A DNA stretch of 64,000 nucleotides from Leminorella richardii. GTDB taxonomy: Bacteria; Pseudomonadota; Gammaproteobacteria; Enterobacterales; Enterobacteriaceae. Shown here piece after piece: positions 9,524 to 19,804 of this stretch. The DNA is taken from NCBI RefSeq assembly GCF_900478135.1, contig NZ_LS483470.1, positions 1,360,501-1,424,500 on the forward strand. Reading direction: 5' to 3'. Under the pieces are notes generated by a model, which had not been told where the DNA came from, ran no database searches, and saw nothing but the letters and a program-made list of their open reading frames with translations. Made by a program: the position numbers and the translations under genes. Numbering within the stretch: the first letter of the stretch is position 1; every line of letters begins with the position of its first letter.

Positions 9524-10079
9524 AGCCTGCTTAGACAGCGGCAAGTTAAGTATTACACCGCGCCCTCCCGTCGCGCGAATCAACGGCGCTACGGTTGATG
9601 TTCGGCTGGGAAATCAGTTTCGCGTCTTTAGCGGGCACACGGCGGCCTACATCGATCTCAGCGGGCCGAAAGAAGAAGTTTCCGCCGCTCTTGAACGCGT
9701 GATGAGCGACGAGATCAATCTGACTGAAGATGAACCGTTTTTTCTGCATCCGGGGGAACTGGCTCTGGCGGTTACGCTGGAGTCCGTTTCTCTGCCTGAC
9801 GACCTGGTGGGGTGGCTGGACGGACGCTCTTCCTTGGCAAGACTAGGACTGATGGTGCACGTTACCGCTCACCGTATCGATCCGGGCTGGCAGGGGAAAA
9901 TTGTTTTAGAATTCTATAATTCAGGTAAGCTTCCGCTGGCGTTGCGCCCGGGAATGGTGATTGGCGCCCTAAGCTTTGAGCCGCTGAGCGGCCCGGCAGC
10001 CCGCCCTTATCACCGCAGGGAAGATGCAAAATATAAAGACCAGCAGGGTGCGGTAGCCAGTCGTATAGATAAAGACTAG
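9498..10079 (+). CDS. dcd: dCTP deaminase
   Basis: A 193-residue trimeric enzyme that deaminates dCTP to dUTP, feeding dTMP synthesis; the length equals E. coli Dcd. It begins [19 protein letters not shown] and carries the conserved [20 protein letters not shown] core with the catalytic glutamate in [11 protein letters not shown] 9498 is preferred over the TTG nine bases earlier because it matches the family start and sits 10 bases after AGGAG. It is followed by asmA after 64 bases, as in E. coli. Confidence 0.97.
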   Translation: MRLCDRDIEACLDSGKLSITPRPPVARINGATVDVRLGNQFRVFSGHTAAYIDLSGPKEEVSAALERVMSDEINLTEDEPFFLHPGELALAVTLESVSLPDDLVGWLDGRSSLARLGLMVHVTAHRIDPGWQGKIVLEFYNSGKLPLALRPGMVIGALSFEPLSGPAARPYHRREDAKYKDQQGAVASRIDKD

Positions 10080-10143
10080 CGTTTATCTGTTAGTTTATCC
10101 GTTGGTAGTGAACGTCTAAAAGTTACCGTTGGGGATATATGTC

Positions 10144-12010
10144 ATGAGACGATTTTTAACCGCGCTGGCCATTATTCTGGCCGTCGTGGTTGCCGGAATG
10201 AGCGCGCTGGTTTTATTGGTCGATCCCAATGATTTTCGCGGCTATATGGTAAAAAAAAGTCGAGGATAAAACCGGCTATCACCTGAAGATTGACGGGGAT
10301 TTGCGCTGGCACGTGTGGCCTCAGCTCAGCATTCTCGCCGGTCAGATGTCGCTGACTGCGCCAGGCGCCAGCTCCCCTGTAGTGAGCGCGGAGAATATGC
10401 GCTTGGACGTTGAACTGATGCCGCTGCTTTCCCATCAACTAGTGGTAAAAAACGTCACGCTGAAGGGCGGCTCTATCCAGCTTTTACCGCAAACTCAACC
10501 CCAGGGTGCCAGCAGTGCACCGATAGCTCCACCCGACGCTACTCAGGGCAAGGGCATTCCAGAGAATGGCGACTCAAGCGCTAAATGGGCGCTGGAACTC
10601 AATAAGGTGAACGTTTCAGACAGTATTTTAGTCTGGCAGCGTCGTGAAAATGACACCGTCACAGTGCGCGATATGAATTTGGTGCTGGTTCGTACCGATG
10701 AAAGAACAGCAAAGGTAAATACCAGTGCAAGAATCAATCGGGATCAGCGTGAGCTGGGTTTTTCGCTAGAGGGCGGCCTTGATTTTACGCGTTTCCCTCA
10801 GTCGCTGTCTGTGAATGTCAGCAAGCTTGACTACCAGCTTCAAGGAGCAGGTCTGCTTCCTGGGGGCGTTAAGGGTGAAGCGACGTTTGAAGCGGTGTAT
10901 CAGCGAGCGCCTGAGTCTGTTCAGGTTTCTCCGCTGTCCCTAACGGTTAACGATAGCCTGATTACTGCTGACGTTTCCGCGACGCTGGGAGATATCCCTC
11001 ACTATACGCTTAATGCCAAATCTGAACGTCTGGATTTGGATACGCTATTGCTGAATCCATCAAAGGGTAGTGTAGAGGCTTCGGCGCAAAGTATTGAAAC
11101 ACCGCGCCCGGTGACTTCTTCAGCTAATGGGCTGTCTGACACCCTCGATCTTGCATTCTTGAAAGATTTTAACGCCACACTGGCGCTGACTGCTGACGAT
11201 TTGACGTACCGTAAGATACCAATGCGCAATGCGGTCATAAAAGCCACAAATCAGCAGGGTGTGATGACAATTGAGAGTGCATCAGCGAAAGCGTTTAGCG
11301 GCAATTTTAGTGTAAGCGGCGTGGTGGATGCCACAAAGGCCCAGCCAACAGTAGCCATAAAGCCCCAGATTGAGAGAATTCAGCTAGGCGAGCTGTTAAA
11401 AACGATGGACTATCCGCAAACAATGACTGGGCAGTTGACAATGCAGGGTTCATTTAACAGTGTTGGTAGCGAGTTGACGAGCCTAGAGAAAGGGTGGCGC
11501 GGCAGTGCCCATCTGGCTGTTGACGGTGCGCGTCTGCACGGTCTAAACATTCAGCAGCTGATTCAGCAGGCTGTAACGAGAAATAACCGAGACGTTAAGG
11601 GAATGGACAACTATGAGCGCTATACTGAGGTTCAGCGCCTAGTCGTGGATACTGTTCTCAATCAGGGGCAGGTTAGGGTAACGCGGATGAACGGCGCTTC
11701 GGAGCTGCTGACGGTTGCCGGTACCGGCGTGCTGAACTTGCCTATGCAGAGCTGCGATATGAATTTGAATATTCGCGTTACTAAAGGCTGGGGCGGTAAG
11801 TCAGAACTGGTCAATATCCTGCAGAATACGACGGTTCCGCTGCGCATCTACGGGCCTTGGAGCAAACTGAACTATCAGCTTCACACTGACCAGATCCTGC
11901 GCGATAAGTTAAAAGAGCAGTTGGGGCAGGCGCTCGATAAGTGGATTGATAAAAACAAGAATAAGCAGGAAGGTAAGGACGCGAAGAAGCTGTTGCAAAA
12001 GCTGTTATAG
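10144..12010 (+). pseudogene. asmA: asmA, AsmA-family envelope protein, with one-base frameshift
   Basis: Encodes an inner-membrane anchored AsmA-like protein, a family thought to move or organise phospholipids between the inner and outer membranes. The correct start is ATG 10144 (MRRFLTALAIILAVVVAGMS, a membrane anchor as in E. coli). Reading from there breaks at a run of eight A residues (10251-10258) and stops at 10270. Seven A would restore the frame into YMVKKVEDKTGYHLKIDGDL and the whole 569-residue remainder. The joined product would be 621 residues (E. coli 617). The rest of the frame is intact and includes the C-terminal AsmA_2 domain. This may be a real mutation, a slippage-tolerant tract or a sequencing error. 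Downstream is a bidirectional terminator shared with yegH. Confidence 0.9.
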
Positions 12011-12027
12011 AGGTTTCGTGAACATAA

Positions 12028-12053
12028 AGAGAGAGGCGCCTAGGCGCCTCTCT
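12028..12053. terminator. Bidirectional terminator between asmA and yegH
   Basis: A hairpin with arms AGAGAGGCGCC and GGCGCCTCTCT around a two-base centre, bordered by A and T residues. It serves two convergent genes. Confidence 0.8.
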
Positions 12054-12085
12054 TTCGTTAATCAACAATCAACTTTTTTCATCAA

Positions 12086-13672
12086 CTACTCTTCATCCTG
12101 CTCGGGCGGTATCAGTGAGGTGATGCGCACTTTCTGAATGCGGTGGCTGCTGACTTCCAGCGGCTCGTAGATCCAGTCACCAATCTTAATCTGTTCTCCG
12201 ACTTCCGGAATGCGCTGAGCGTGTTCCATCAGCAGGCCGGCGATAGTGTGATAGTCGCGCTTTTCTTCAACGTCTATAGGAATATAGATGGCCAGATCTT
12301 CCAGCGGCATATAGCCATTGGCAATCCAGCTGCCGTCGGCTTCGTGCTGGATGTCGTGACGAGCGTCGAGGTTTTCGCCGTCGACCGGCAGGTTTCCGGC
12401 GATGGTTTCCATCACGTCAGTCAGGGTCACAATACCTTCCACAGAGCCAAACTCATCGACGACGAAGGCAAAGTGCGTTTGTGCCTGACGAAACTGCTCA
12501 AGCGCCATTAGAAGCGACACGGTTTCTGGGAATATCAGCGGCTGCTTAATCAGCGAGCGAATGTCTAGGCTAGGCTGAGACAGCTGCTGCTTGAGCAGGT
12601 CATTAACGTGAATCACGCCCAGCGGCTCGTCCGCTGCGCCGTCTTCAGTGACTACCAGACGCGTGTGTTGGTTGCGGTGAAGCGTTTGGCGAATCACTTC
12701 CTCAGGCTCGCTTAGGTCCAGATCTTCAATATCGTGGCGAGAGGTCATGATGCTACCGACTGAACGCTGTGCGAGGCCCAGCACCCGCTCTATCATATGA
12801 CGTTCTTGGCGGTTGAAGATTTCATCGCTGTCGCCTTTATGGCTGTCAGAGATAAGGCCAGCAGAGTGGCTGTCCAGTTCAGCATCTTCGTGTTTACCGC
12901 TCAGCATGCGCAGCACTGCTTCAGCCGTGCGCTGGCGCAGAGGCCTGCTGGAGGAGAGATACTTGCGGCGGTTGGCTATAGAAAGCTGGTTAAAGACTTC
13001 AATCAAAATAGAGAAGCCAATGGCCGCGTACAGATAGCCTTTCGGAATATGGAAACCGAGGCCGTCCGCCACCAGACTAAAGCCAATCATCAGCAGGAAG
13101 CTGAGGCACAGAATAACGATGGTTGGGTGTGCGTTGACAAAGCGCGTTAGCGGCTTACTGGCCATCAGCATCAGGCCCATGGCGATACACACTGCAATCA
13201 TCATTACCGCTAGGTGATCAACCATACCTACGGCAGTAATCACCGAGTCTAGGGAGAATACGGCGTCTAGAACGACGATTTGCGTGACGACAGCCCAGAA
13301 CTTGGCGCCTTTTTGTGTCGAGGTATCTTCGTGATCTTTTCCTTCCAACTGTTCGTTAAGCTCCATCGTGGCTTTAAACAGCAAGAACACACCGCCTATC
13401 AGCATGATCAGGTCTCGCCCGCTGAAGGCATGGTCGAAAACGCGAAAAAGCGGCGTTGTCAGCGTTGATAGCCAAGAAATGCTGGCCAGAAGAATCAGGC
13501 GCATAACGAGCGCCAGCCCTAGTCCAATGACCCGGGCGCGGTCGCGCTGGTGTTTGGGAAGTTTGTCCGCCAGAATGGCGATGAAAACCAGATTATCAAT
13601 ACCAAGAACGATTTCAAGGACGACCAGCGTTGCTAGGCCAGCCCAGATAGTTGGATCAGCGATCCATTCCAT
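12086..13672 (-). CDS. yegH: TerC/CBS/CorC-domain inner-membrane protein YegH
   Basis: A 528-residue membrane protein nearly the same length as E. coli YegH (527). Domains in order: a TerC-type membrane domain with about seven helices (residues 1-230, with the acidic motif [12 protein letters not shown] and [17 protein letters not shown]), a CBS pair (about 300-420, with [21 protein letters not shown]), and a C-terminal CorC_HlyC transporter-associated domain. TerC proteins are linked to divalent-metal, mainly manganese, export in other bacteria; YegH itself is not well defined. It is convergent with asmA, as in E. coli. Confidence 0.93.
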   Translation of the reverse strand: MEWIADPTIWAGLATLVVLEIVLGIDNLVFIAILADKLPKHQRDRARVIGLGLALVMRLILLASISWLSTLTTPLFRVFDHAFSGRDLIMLIGGVFLLFKATMELNEQLEGKDHEDTSTQKGAKFWAVVTQIVVLDAVFSLDSVITAVGMVDHLAVMMIAVCIAMGLMLMASKPLTRFVNAHPTIVILCLSFLLMIGFSLVADGLGFHIPKGYLYAAIGFSILIEVFNQLSIANRRKYLSSSRPLRQRTAEAVLRMLSGKHEDAELDSHSAGLISDSHKGDSDEIFNRQERHMIERVLGLAQRSVGSIMTSRHDIEDLDLSEPEEVIRQTLHRNQHTRLVVTEDGAADEPLGVIHVNDLLKQQLSQPSLDIRSLIKQPLIFPETVSLLMALEQFRQAQTHFAFVVDEFGSVEGIVTLTDVMETIAGNLPVDGENLDARHDIQHEADGSWIANGYMPLEDLAIYIPIDVEEKRDYHTIAGLLMEHAQRIPEVGEQIKIGDWIYEPLEVSSHRIQKVRITSLIPPEQDEE

Positions 13673-14035
13673 AAGTCAGGTGGTTACCTTCACGTAAAGC
13701 AGCACGCGCTGCCGCATTATTGTAGGGGCTAAACCGCAAACCGACAATCTTTTATGTAGTGACTTAGGGTATTGACAGTGAAATTGACCTAAACGGCGGA
13801 GATTTCTCTGCGGTTTAAAACCAATTCACTGGCTAACGCGGTATTTGAAGATAATATCTCGCATTTTTTCCTCGAAGGCGACTGAGATAAATGTTGGATC
13901 CCGCAAATTATCAATTGCTCTGATAGCTATTTCTGACGTACCAATTACGGTATCTGTGAGATATGATAACTTTGTCTTTATACGTTGTTCATGGGCTGTA
14001 CGCCGGTGAATGTAGCCTGTCAGTGAGGAGTATAT
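13673..14035. other. Divergent yegH/gnd intergenic region
   Basis: 363 bases without a credible gene. A TTGACA occurs near 13773 but no matching -10 is clear. AT-rich sequence at 13840-13990 precedes gnd, whose ribosome site GAGGAG lies a few bases before ATG 14036. In E. coli and many relatives this junction is filled by colanic acid and O-antigen genes. Confidence 0.4.
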
Positions 14036-15442
14036 ATGTCTAAGCAGCAAATTGGTGTCGTCGGCATGGCGGTTATGGGCCGTAATCTGGCGTGGAATAT
14101 CGAAAGCCGCGGCTATTCCGTTTCTATTTTCAACCGCTCAGCGGATAAGACCGACGAAGTCATTGCTGAAAGCCCGGGGAAAAAGCTGGTTCCCTGTTAT
14201 ACCGTAGAAGAGTTTGTTAACTCACTGGAAAAACCGCGCCGCATTCTGCTTATGGTGAAAGCGGGCGAGGCGACCGATAAGACCATCGACTCCCTTAAGC
14301 CTTATCTCGACAAGGGCGATATTCTTATCGACGGCGGTAACACCTACTATAAAGACACCATTCGCCGCAACAGAGAGCTGTCTGCTGAAGGCTTCAACTT
14401 TATCGGTACTGGCGTGTCCGGCGGTGAAGAGGGAGCGCTGAAGGGGCCTTCAATTATGCCCGGTGGGCAAAAAGAAGCCTATGAGCTGGTGGCTCCGATC
14501 CTAGAGAAAATTGCTGCCCGTGCTAACGGCGAGCCGTGCATTACCTACATCGGCGCTGATGGTGCTGGTCACTATGTGAAGATGGTGCATAACGGCATTG
14601 AATACGGTGATATGCAGCTGATTGCTGAAGCCTACTCACTGCTCAAGCAGGCTGTTGGCCTGACAAATGACGAGCTGGCAGAAACGTTTGCCGAATGGAA
14701 CAAGGGCGAGCTGGACAGCTACCTTATCGAAATTACCGCAGACATCTTCCGCAAGAAAGACGAGAGCGGCCAGTATCTGGTAGACGTGATTCTGGATGAA
14801 GCTGCACAGAAGGGAACCGGAAAATGGACGAGCCAGAGCTCTCTTGACCTCGGCGTTCCTCTCTCTTTGATCACCGAGTCTGTGTTTGCTCGCTTCCTGT
14901 CAGCGCTGAAAAACGAGCGCGTGGCGGCATCGAAAGTATTGAGCGGCCCGGCTCCGGTAGCCTTTACGGGTAACAAAGCCGAGTTTATTGAAAAGGTGCG
15001 CCGCGCGCTGTATTTAGGCAAGATCGTTTCTTACGCGCAGGGCTTTGCACAGCTTAAGTCCGCTTCTGACGAATATCAGTGGGATCTGAACTACGGTGAA
15101 ATCGCCAAGATTTTCCGCGCGGGCTGCATCATTCGCGCTCAGTTCCTGCAAAAGATCACTGACGCCTATGCTGAAAACGGCGATATTGCTAACCTGCTTT
15201 TAGCCAGCTACTTCAAGAAAACGGCAGATGAATACCAGCAGGCGCTGCGCGACGTCGTGGCTTATGCGGTTCTGCACGGTATTCCTACGCCAACGCTGTC
15301 TGCGGCAATTGCCTATTACGACAGCTACCGTGCTGCAGTGCTGCCTGCGAACCTGATTCAGGCGCAGCGTGACTACTTTGGTGCGCACACCTACAGACGT
15401 ACTGATAAAGAGGGTGTCTTCCACACTGAGTGGATGGAGTAA
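14036..15442 (+). CDS. gnd: 6-phosphogluconate dehydrogenase, decarboxylating
   Basis: A 468-residue cytosolic enzyme of the oxidative pentose phosphate pathway (6-phosphogluconate plus NADP to ribulose-5-phosphate, CO2 and NADPH). The Rossmann fingerprint [11 protein letters not shown] is near residue 7, [19 protein letters not shown] binds substrate, and the catalytic lysine lies in [17 protein letters not shown]. The C-terminal tail ends in HTEWME. A clean terminator follows. Confidence 0.98.
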   Translation: MSKQQIGVVGMAVMGRNLAWNIESRGYSVSIFNRSADKTDEVIAESPGKKLVPCYTVEEFVNSLEKPRRILLMVKAGEATDKTIDSLKPYLDKGDILIDGGNTYYKDTIRRNRELSAEGFNFIGTGVSGGEEGALKGPSIMPGGQKEAYELVAPILEKIAARANGEPCITYIGADGAGHYVKMVHNGIEYGDMQLIAEAYSLLKQAVGLTNDELAETFAEWNKGELDSYLIEITADIFRKKDESGQYLVDVILDEAAQKGTGKWTSQSSLDLGVPLSLITESVFARFLSALKNERVAASKVLSGPAPVAFTGNKAEFIEKVRRALYLGKIVSYAQGFAQLKSASDEYQWDLNYGEIAKIFRAGCIIRAQFLQKITDAYAENGDIANLLLASYFKKTADEYQQALRDVVAYAVLHGIPTPTLSAAIAYYDSYRAAVLPANLIQAQRDYFGAHTYRRTDKEGVFHTEWME

Positions 15443-15460
15443 GCGCATTCAGCGACAGAG

Positions 15461-15484
15461 AATCCGGCCTGGCCGGATTTTTTG
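15461..15484 (+). terminator. Terminator of gnd
   Basis: A 9-bp stem (15461-15469 with 15471-15479, AATCCGGCC arms) followed by a T run, 18 bases after the gnd stop. Confidence 0.85.
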
Positions 15485-15606
15485 TCTATAGTGACAGAAG
15501 ATAAAACGCTTTTTGGTAGCGGTTTGCGAGGGAGTTACGTACTATCGACTCATCTCAATTCTTTATTTTTTATCACCCGTATTTGTGACCAGTAAGAGGA
15601 CCCATG

Positions 15607-15921
15607 ATGGAAAACGCCAAGCCTTCTTTCCAAAACGTGTTGGAATACGTACGCCTTTCTCGCCGTAAAAATAAGCTCAAGCGCGAAATCGTGGATAACG
15701 AGAAAAAAATTCGCGATAACCAAAAGCGCGTTCTGCTGTTAGAAAACCTTGCTGACTACATCAAGCCCGGCATGAGTATTGAAGACATTCAGGCTATCAT
15801 CGCCAACATGAAGAGCGACTATGAAGAGCGCGTTGATGAATACATCATTAAAAATGCCGAGCTGTCTAAAGAAAGGCGCGACCTGTCGCAAAAGATGAAG
15901 GGCATGTCTGAGGTTAAATAA
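15607..15921 (+). CDS. tmaR: Pole-localizer protein TmaR (YeeX)
   Basis: A 104-residue, highly charged, mostly coiled-coil protein. In E. coli TmaR clusters at the cell pole and sequesters PTS enzyme I, controlling sugar uptake. The sequence [22 protein letters not shown] and [14 protein letters not shown] are nearly the E. coli ones. I chose ATG 15607 rather than 15604 because MENAKPSFQ matches the E. coli start and the GAGGA ribosome site is then six bases away. It sits beside ptsG, a fitting neighbour for a PTS regulator. Confidence 0.93.
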   Translation: MENAKPSFQNVLEYVRLSRRKNKLKREIVDNEKKIRDNQKRVLLLENLADYIKPGMSIEDIQAIIANMKSDYEERVDEYIIKNAELSKERRDLSQKMKGMSEVK

Positions 15922-15941
15922 CCTGACAGGTTCGACAGTAA

Positions 15942-15979
15942 AAAATCCGCACCGTAATGGCTACGGGCGGATTTTTTTT
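15942..15979. terminator. Bidirectional terminator between tmaR and ptsG
   Basis: A 9-bp stem (15942-15950 with 15967-15975) with AAAAA before and TTTTTTTT after; it serves both convergent genes. Confidence 0.82.
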
Positions 15980-16004
15980 GACTTAAAAGTGGCGATATTC
16001 GGGG

Positions 16005-17464
16005 TTAATGGGTTCGAATATAGTCATCCATATCGCTTTTCAAGTTGTCCGACTTGGTGCCGAAAACAGCCTGTACACCGGAACCCGCAATAACTACACC
16101 AGCGGCTCCGAGCTTTTTTAATCCTTCTTTATCTACCTTATCTATGCTGGTAACGCCGATGCGTAGGCGGGTGATACAGGCATCCAGACTGGTGATGTTG
16201 TCTTTACCGCCAAACGCATTGACCAGCGCTGCTGCCATGTCTGAGCTCGTGGTCGCTGTGCTTTTCTCCACGGTCTCTTCTTCTCGGCCCGGCGTTTTCA
16301 GGTTTAGCTTAACGATGGCGAAGCGGAAAACCGCATAGTAGAACAGTGCATACAGCGGCCCTAAAATGAAGAACATCCAGCCTTTGGTTGAAAGGTGATA
16401 GAACAGAATAAAGTCGATAGCGCCGTGAGAGAACGTCATGCCGTGTTTAACGCCGAGCAGAATGGTAATGACATAGGCCAATCCGGCAAGCAGGGCGTGA
16501 ATAGCGTAAAGAACAGGTGCGACAAAGAGAAAGGCAAACTCAATGGGTTCAGTAATGCCTGTCAGGAATGACGTTAGAGCAGCGGAAATCATGATCCCGC
16601 CTATCTTAGCGCGGTTTTCTGGACGTGCAGTGTGCCACATGGCGACGGCAGCCGCGGGAAGTCCCCACATTTTAAACAGATAGCCCCCCGCCATATTGCC
16701 CGCAGTAGGATCTCCCTGCAGGTAGCGCTGTATTTCGCCAGTGATCCAGCGGCCTCCGTCAGCGTTGCAGGCGGCTTCGGTGGCAAATCCAGGGACGACT
16801 TTCCCATTAATCACGCAGGCCTGACCCGCTTCGTAAAAGAAGGGGACGTTCCAGATATGGTGCAGACCAAAGGGGATCAGTGAGCGCTCAACAACGCCGT
16901 AAATCCCGAAGGCCAGCGCGGGGTTCTGATAGGCAGCCCACTGGGAGAATGCGTTAATGGCATGGCCAACTGGCGGCCAGATAAAGGAAAGCGCTATGCC
17001 CAGCGCGATACAGATAAAGCCAGTGATAATCGGTACAAAGCGCTTACCGGCAAAGAAGCCAAGGTAGTCGGGAAGCTGGATGCGATAAAAGCGGTTAAAC
17101 AGATAGCCCGCCAGCCCGCCCACCAAAATTCCCCTAGAACGCCGGTATCTATCTTGCCAACGCCTAGTGTTTCTGCCATTACTTTCAACGTCGCTGCCAT
17201 GATGCCATAGCCAACAATGGCGGCTAGTCCAGCCACGCCGTCATTATTGGTGAAGCCGAGTGCGACGCCAACGGCAAACAGCAGAGGCATTTGATCAAAA
17301 ATAGAGCCGCCTGCCTGTGCCATGACTTTAGATACAATAGCCGGTAGCCAGCTAAATTCGGCGCTACCGACCCCTAAAAGAATACCCGCAATGGGTAAAA
17401 CGGACACCGGAAGCATCAGCGCTTTACCCACTTTTTGTAGACTCGCGAAGAGATTTTTAAACAT
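16005..17464 (-). pseudogene. ptsG: ptsG, glucose-type PTS EIICB, with one-base frameshift
   Basis: Encodes the glucose permease EIICB, which imports and phosphorylates glucose. The N-terminal part ([20 protein letters not shown] onwards, start 17464) is in one frame and the rest in another. At about 17132-17135 the minus strand reads CTAGGGGAATT; five G would give [17 protein letters not shown] and join the two parts into 486 residues (E. coli 477). The EIIC domain has ITEPIEF, the sugar-binding signature, and the EIIB domain has the phosphorylatable cysteine in [10 protein letters not shown] cysteine-bearing insert around [17 protein letters not shown] is absent from E. coli PtsG, so this may be a close paralogue. 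A CRP site lies upstream. True mutation and base-calling error cannot be separated here. Confidence 0.85.
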
Positions 17465-17556
17465 AAATAAGCCCTTAACCAAGTATGTCGCTGAATAACC
17501 GACAAATAATATGCATCTGCCGAACGTTGAGGTATCGGTTAATAAATGTGTTATAA

Positions 17557-17572
17557 AGTGATGACGATCACG
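17557..17572. promoter_or_regulatory. Likely CRP site upstream of ptsG
   Basis: AGTGA-N6-TCACG, a perfect GTGA-N6-TCAC core, lies about 93 bases before the ptsG start. CRP-cAMP activation of ptsG is known in E. coli. Confidence 0.65.
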
Positions 17573-17888
17573 GCATCAAAGTGAAGGACAAATTATAAAT
17601 AGAAGATCTGCTTTTTATTTTTCCTGTCTTTACAATATCCTTATATAGGGATAATTATTTTAAATAAGTATAGTTACCTTTTTTATCATTGCTTAAGAAG
17701 CGCTTTAAATTTTTAAATATTAGCTTTATTTATTTTTAATTGATTAAAATCAATCAGTTAATTTTATTCTCTGAATGATATTTCGAAGAGTGGAAAATGA
17801 TTTTTCGATTCTTTTTTCATTAAGAATGAGGGAAGTGATTGTTTATTTTACTATCTCTATTTTTTACGCTTTTAGCAGATAAAGTGTA

Positions 17889-17917
17889 TTGACAAACGCA
17901 AATAAAAGACTAAATTT
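17889..17917 (+). promoter_or_regulatory. Candidate sigma-70 promoter of an orphan transcript
   Basis: A consensus -35 TTGACA at 17889-17894 with TAAATT (17911-17916) at 16-base spacing. It points into a gene-free stretch that ends in a hairpin terminator. Confidence 0.4.
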
Positions 17918-17919
17918 AT

Positions 17920-18396
17920 AAATAACGCAGGCGAGGTTAGCCGAGTGGCTAAATAAAGATGTTTGCGTTGTTAATGCGCGATAAGGGCCTTGTAGTTAAC
18001 CTATGTTAATTGTGAAAGAGGATGCGGACGCAGATACGCGTAGGTATATGTAAGTAGGTGTAGGTAGGTATTGAAAAGCCGCATCGGAAGTCGGGTCATG
18101 TAGTGAGAGTATCATCGCGCTGGGAACGAAAGGGGATACACGGTCAGCCAAACGTAGGCCGCTGTATCAGGTGATGTTGTGAGTTGGCTTAACATACAGA
18201 TATGCCGCTCGACCTGTTTAGATGTGAAGAAAAAAGCGTTTTGGTTAATAAATCGGAGGGTTTTTTACTACGACAGCTTGATTTCTCGCTTATAAAACAA
18301 GTGCATCAAACTGCTACTGTTTTAGTCTATTAACTTAATTCATGTTTAATTTATTATCGGTTCGACCTTAAAGCCCTGGCGCAATGTCAGGGCTTT
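17920..18396 (+). ncRNA. Unexplained gene-free transcription-unit-like region
   Basis: About 475 bases with no open frame of note on either strand, more GC-rich than the AT-rich DNA before it. It starts with a candidate promoter and ends with a U-tailed hairpin at 18370-18396. The sequence GCGAGGTTAGCCGAGTGGCT (17931-17950) resembles the 5' arm of a class II (Ser/Leu) tRNA, but no remaining tRNA parts follow. A TAGGTA-like simple repeat occurs at 18039-18075. It could be a long small RNA, the relic of a tRNA gene, or degraded DNA. I do not recognise the family. Confidence 0.3.
18370..18396. terminator. Hairpin terminator, stronger on the plus strand
   Basis: AAAGCCCTG and CAGGGCTTT arms (18370-18378, 18388-18396) with TTTTT on the plus side. 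It lies just after the MFS gene end on the minus strand too, where its U tract is weaker. Confidence 0.7.
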
Positions 18397-18417
18397 TTGG
18401 TTTCTGGATGTCTGTCT

Positions 18418-19665
18418 CTATTGGACTGCTTTCATCTTGGCAATTCTCTTCACCAGCAGGACGGAAACGACACCGCCGCAGCCAGCAAAACATGCCATGA
18501 TAGCAAAGACGATCTTGTAGCCCATGATGCCAGGGTTGAGATCTAATATATAACCATAGAGGCTGAAGCAGAACATGGCAGGGGCATAGCCGATAAAGCT
18601 GCCTAAGGCCATTGCGGCCCCGGTTTGCTTTTCAGAAATTTTTGCTTCCCCAATGGGGGCGAAAAAGACGGCTCTCTGAGTGAAGACGATTGCGCCGAAT
18701 CCCAGCGTGCACATCATACCTAGATAGACCGGCATGCTCTCATGAGGAAGAAGAATCAGTACAACAAGCGCAATGGTGCTGATCATAAAGGTGTAGCACA
18801 GATATTTGCTGGGCGACTTGAGAATTTTATCCGAAATGAGTCCGCCTATGGGGCCTCCAACCATTTTCAGACAGTACTGATTGATGATGCCGTAAGCGCC
18901 AACCAGCGCAATGGGCAGCATATAGATATTTTTTAAGAAGGGAATAAAGAAGGTCAACCCACAGTAGACGGCATAGACAAAGAAGACGTTGAAGGCGATA
19001 AGCCAGACGGTTTTGTCTTTAAGCACCGAGGTCATTTTGCTGTCTTTTGCCGACTCGCTGCTTTTCTCACTGGGCGTATTTTCACCGTCACTGTCTTTAA
19101 GAACAAAAAAGATGATGATACCAACCGTGATAACAATACCGGAGTAGAACCAGATCCCTGCTCTGAATCCCATCAGCTCGCTGCCGAAATAGGTGAATAC
19201 TGCCAGAGCGGAAAAGGCAACGATGGTATCAACAATGCCGCGACCCGTTTCAAAAAAGCCAAAGAGGCGCCCCTGCTGTTCGCTGTTGCCTAAACGGCTG
19301 ACGGATTTAAGTAGGACAGGCCAGTTCAGCATATCGCAGGTGACGCCAAAGAGCGCCCAGACAAACAGGATGCCCCAATAGCCCGGCATCGTGGACAAAT
19401 AAATACCCAGTAGCCCCGTTGCGATGAGAGAGAAAGCCATGGTGTACCGACGCGGTAGTCGGTCAGCAAAGTAAATAGAGAGAAAAAAACCGATGGTCGT
19501 TACGACAGAATTGACGGACATGGCATTGCCAATTTGTCCGTTGGTTAAATGAAAATATTCCTGCATGGGAATATAAAAAGCGTCTTTAAGCGACGGCAGC
19601 TTATAAATTGTCGCGCCACAAAGAGTCAGTAGGCTAAATATAGCCCATTTCTTTTTCGTTAACAT
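18418..19665 (-). CDS. MFS transporter
   Basis: A 415-residue major facilitator permease with about twelve hydrophobic segments and a charged central loop (residues about 195-215, SDGENTPSEKSSESAKDSK). The loop-2 motif is present as YFADRLPRRYTM. It resembles the YihN/YqcE group of E. coli, but the substrate is not deducible. It is the last gene of a minus-strand set with the isomerase-like protein and the GntR regulator, separated from the former by 139 bases. Uptake of a sugar acid or a related carbon source is a reasonable inference from the neighbours. Confidence 0.8.
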   Translation of the reverse strand: MLTKKKWAIFSLLTLCGATIYKLPSLKDAFYIPMQEYFHLTNGQIGNAMSVNSVVTTIGFFLSIYFADRLPRRYTMAFSLIATGLLGIYLSTMPGYWGILFVWALFGVTCDMLNWPVLLKSVSRLGNSEQQGRLFGFFETGRGIVDTIVAFSALAVFTYFGSELMGFRAGIWFYSGIVITVGIIIFFVLKDSDGENTPSEKSSESAKDSKMTSVLKDKTVWLIAFNVFFVYAVYCGLTFFIPFLKNIYMLPIALVGAYGIINQYCLKMVGGPIGGLISDKILKSPSKYLCYTFMISTIALVVLILLPHESMPVYLGMMCTLGFGAIVFTQRAVFFAPIGEAKISEKQTGAAMALGSFIGYAPAMFCFSLYGYILDLNPGIMGYKIVFAIMACFAGCGGVVSVLLVKRIAKMKAVQ

Positions 19666-19804
19666 GATAATACCCTTACTGTATTGTCATCATAGTGTGT
19701 TAGCTGTTTTTTAGGTAAGAAAGCACATCCATTTAAAAGAAAATAGAGGGGGTAGGGCCGTTTATTCGGCCATGCTTTCTTTTTAATATCGCTGTTAATT
19801 AATT

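Noticed and set aside
13826..14050. Minus-strand open frame upstream of gnd
   Set aside because: It overlaps the gnd start and control region and has no family likeness or ribosome site.
17931..17970. Possible tRNA-Ser or tRNA-Leu
   Set aside because: Only the 5' arm looks like a tRNA; no anticodon arm, variable arm or acceptor partner follows.
17483..18417. SgrS small RNA beside ptsG
   Set aside because: I cannot see the SgrS-like ptsG-pairing sequence, and SgrS is normally next to sgrR, which is absent.
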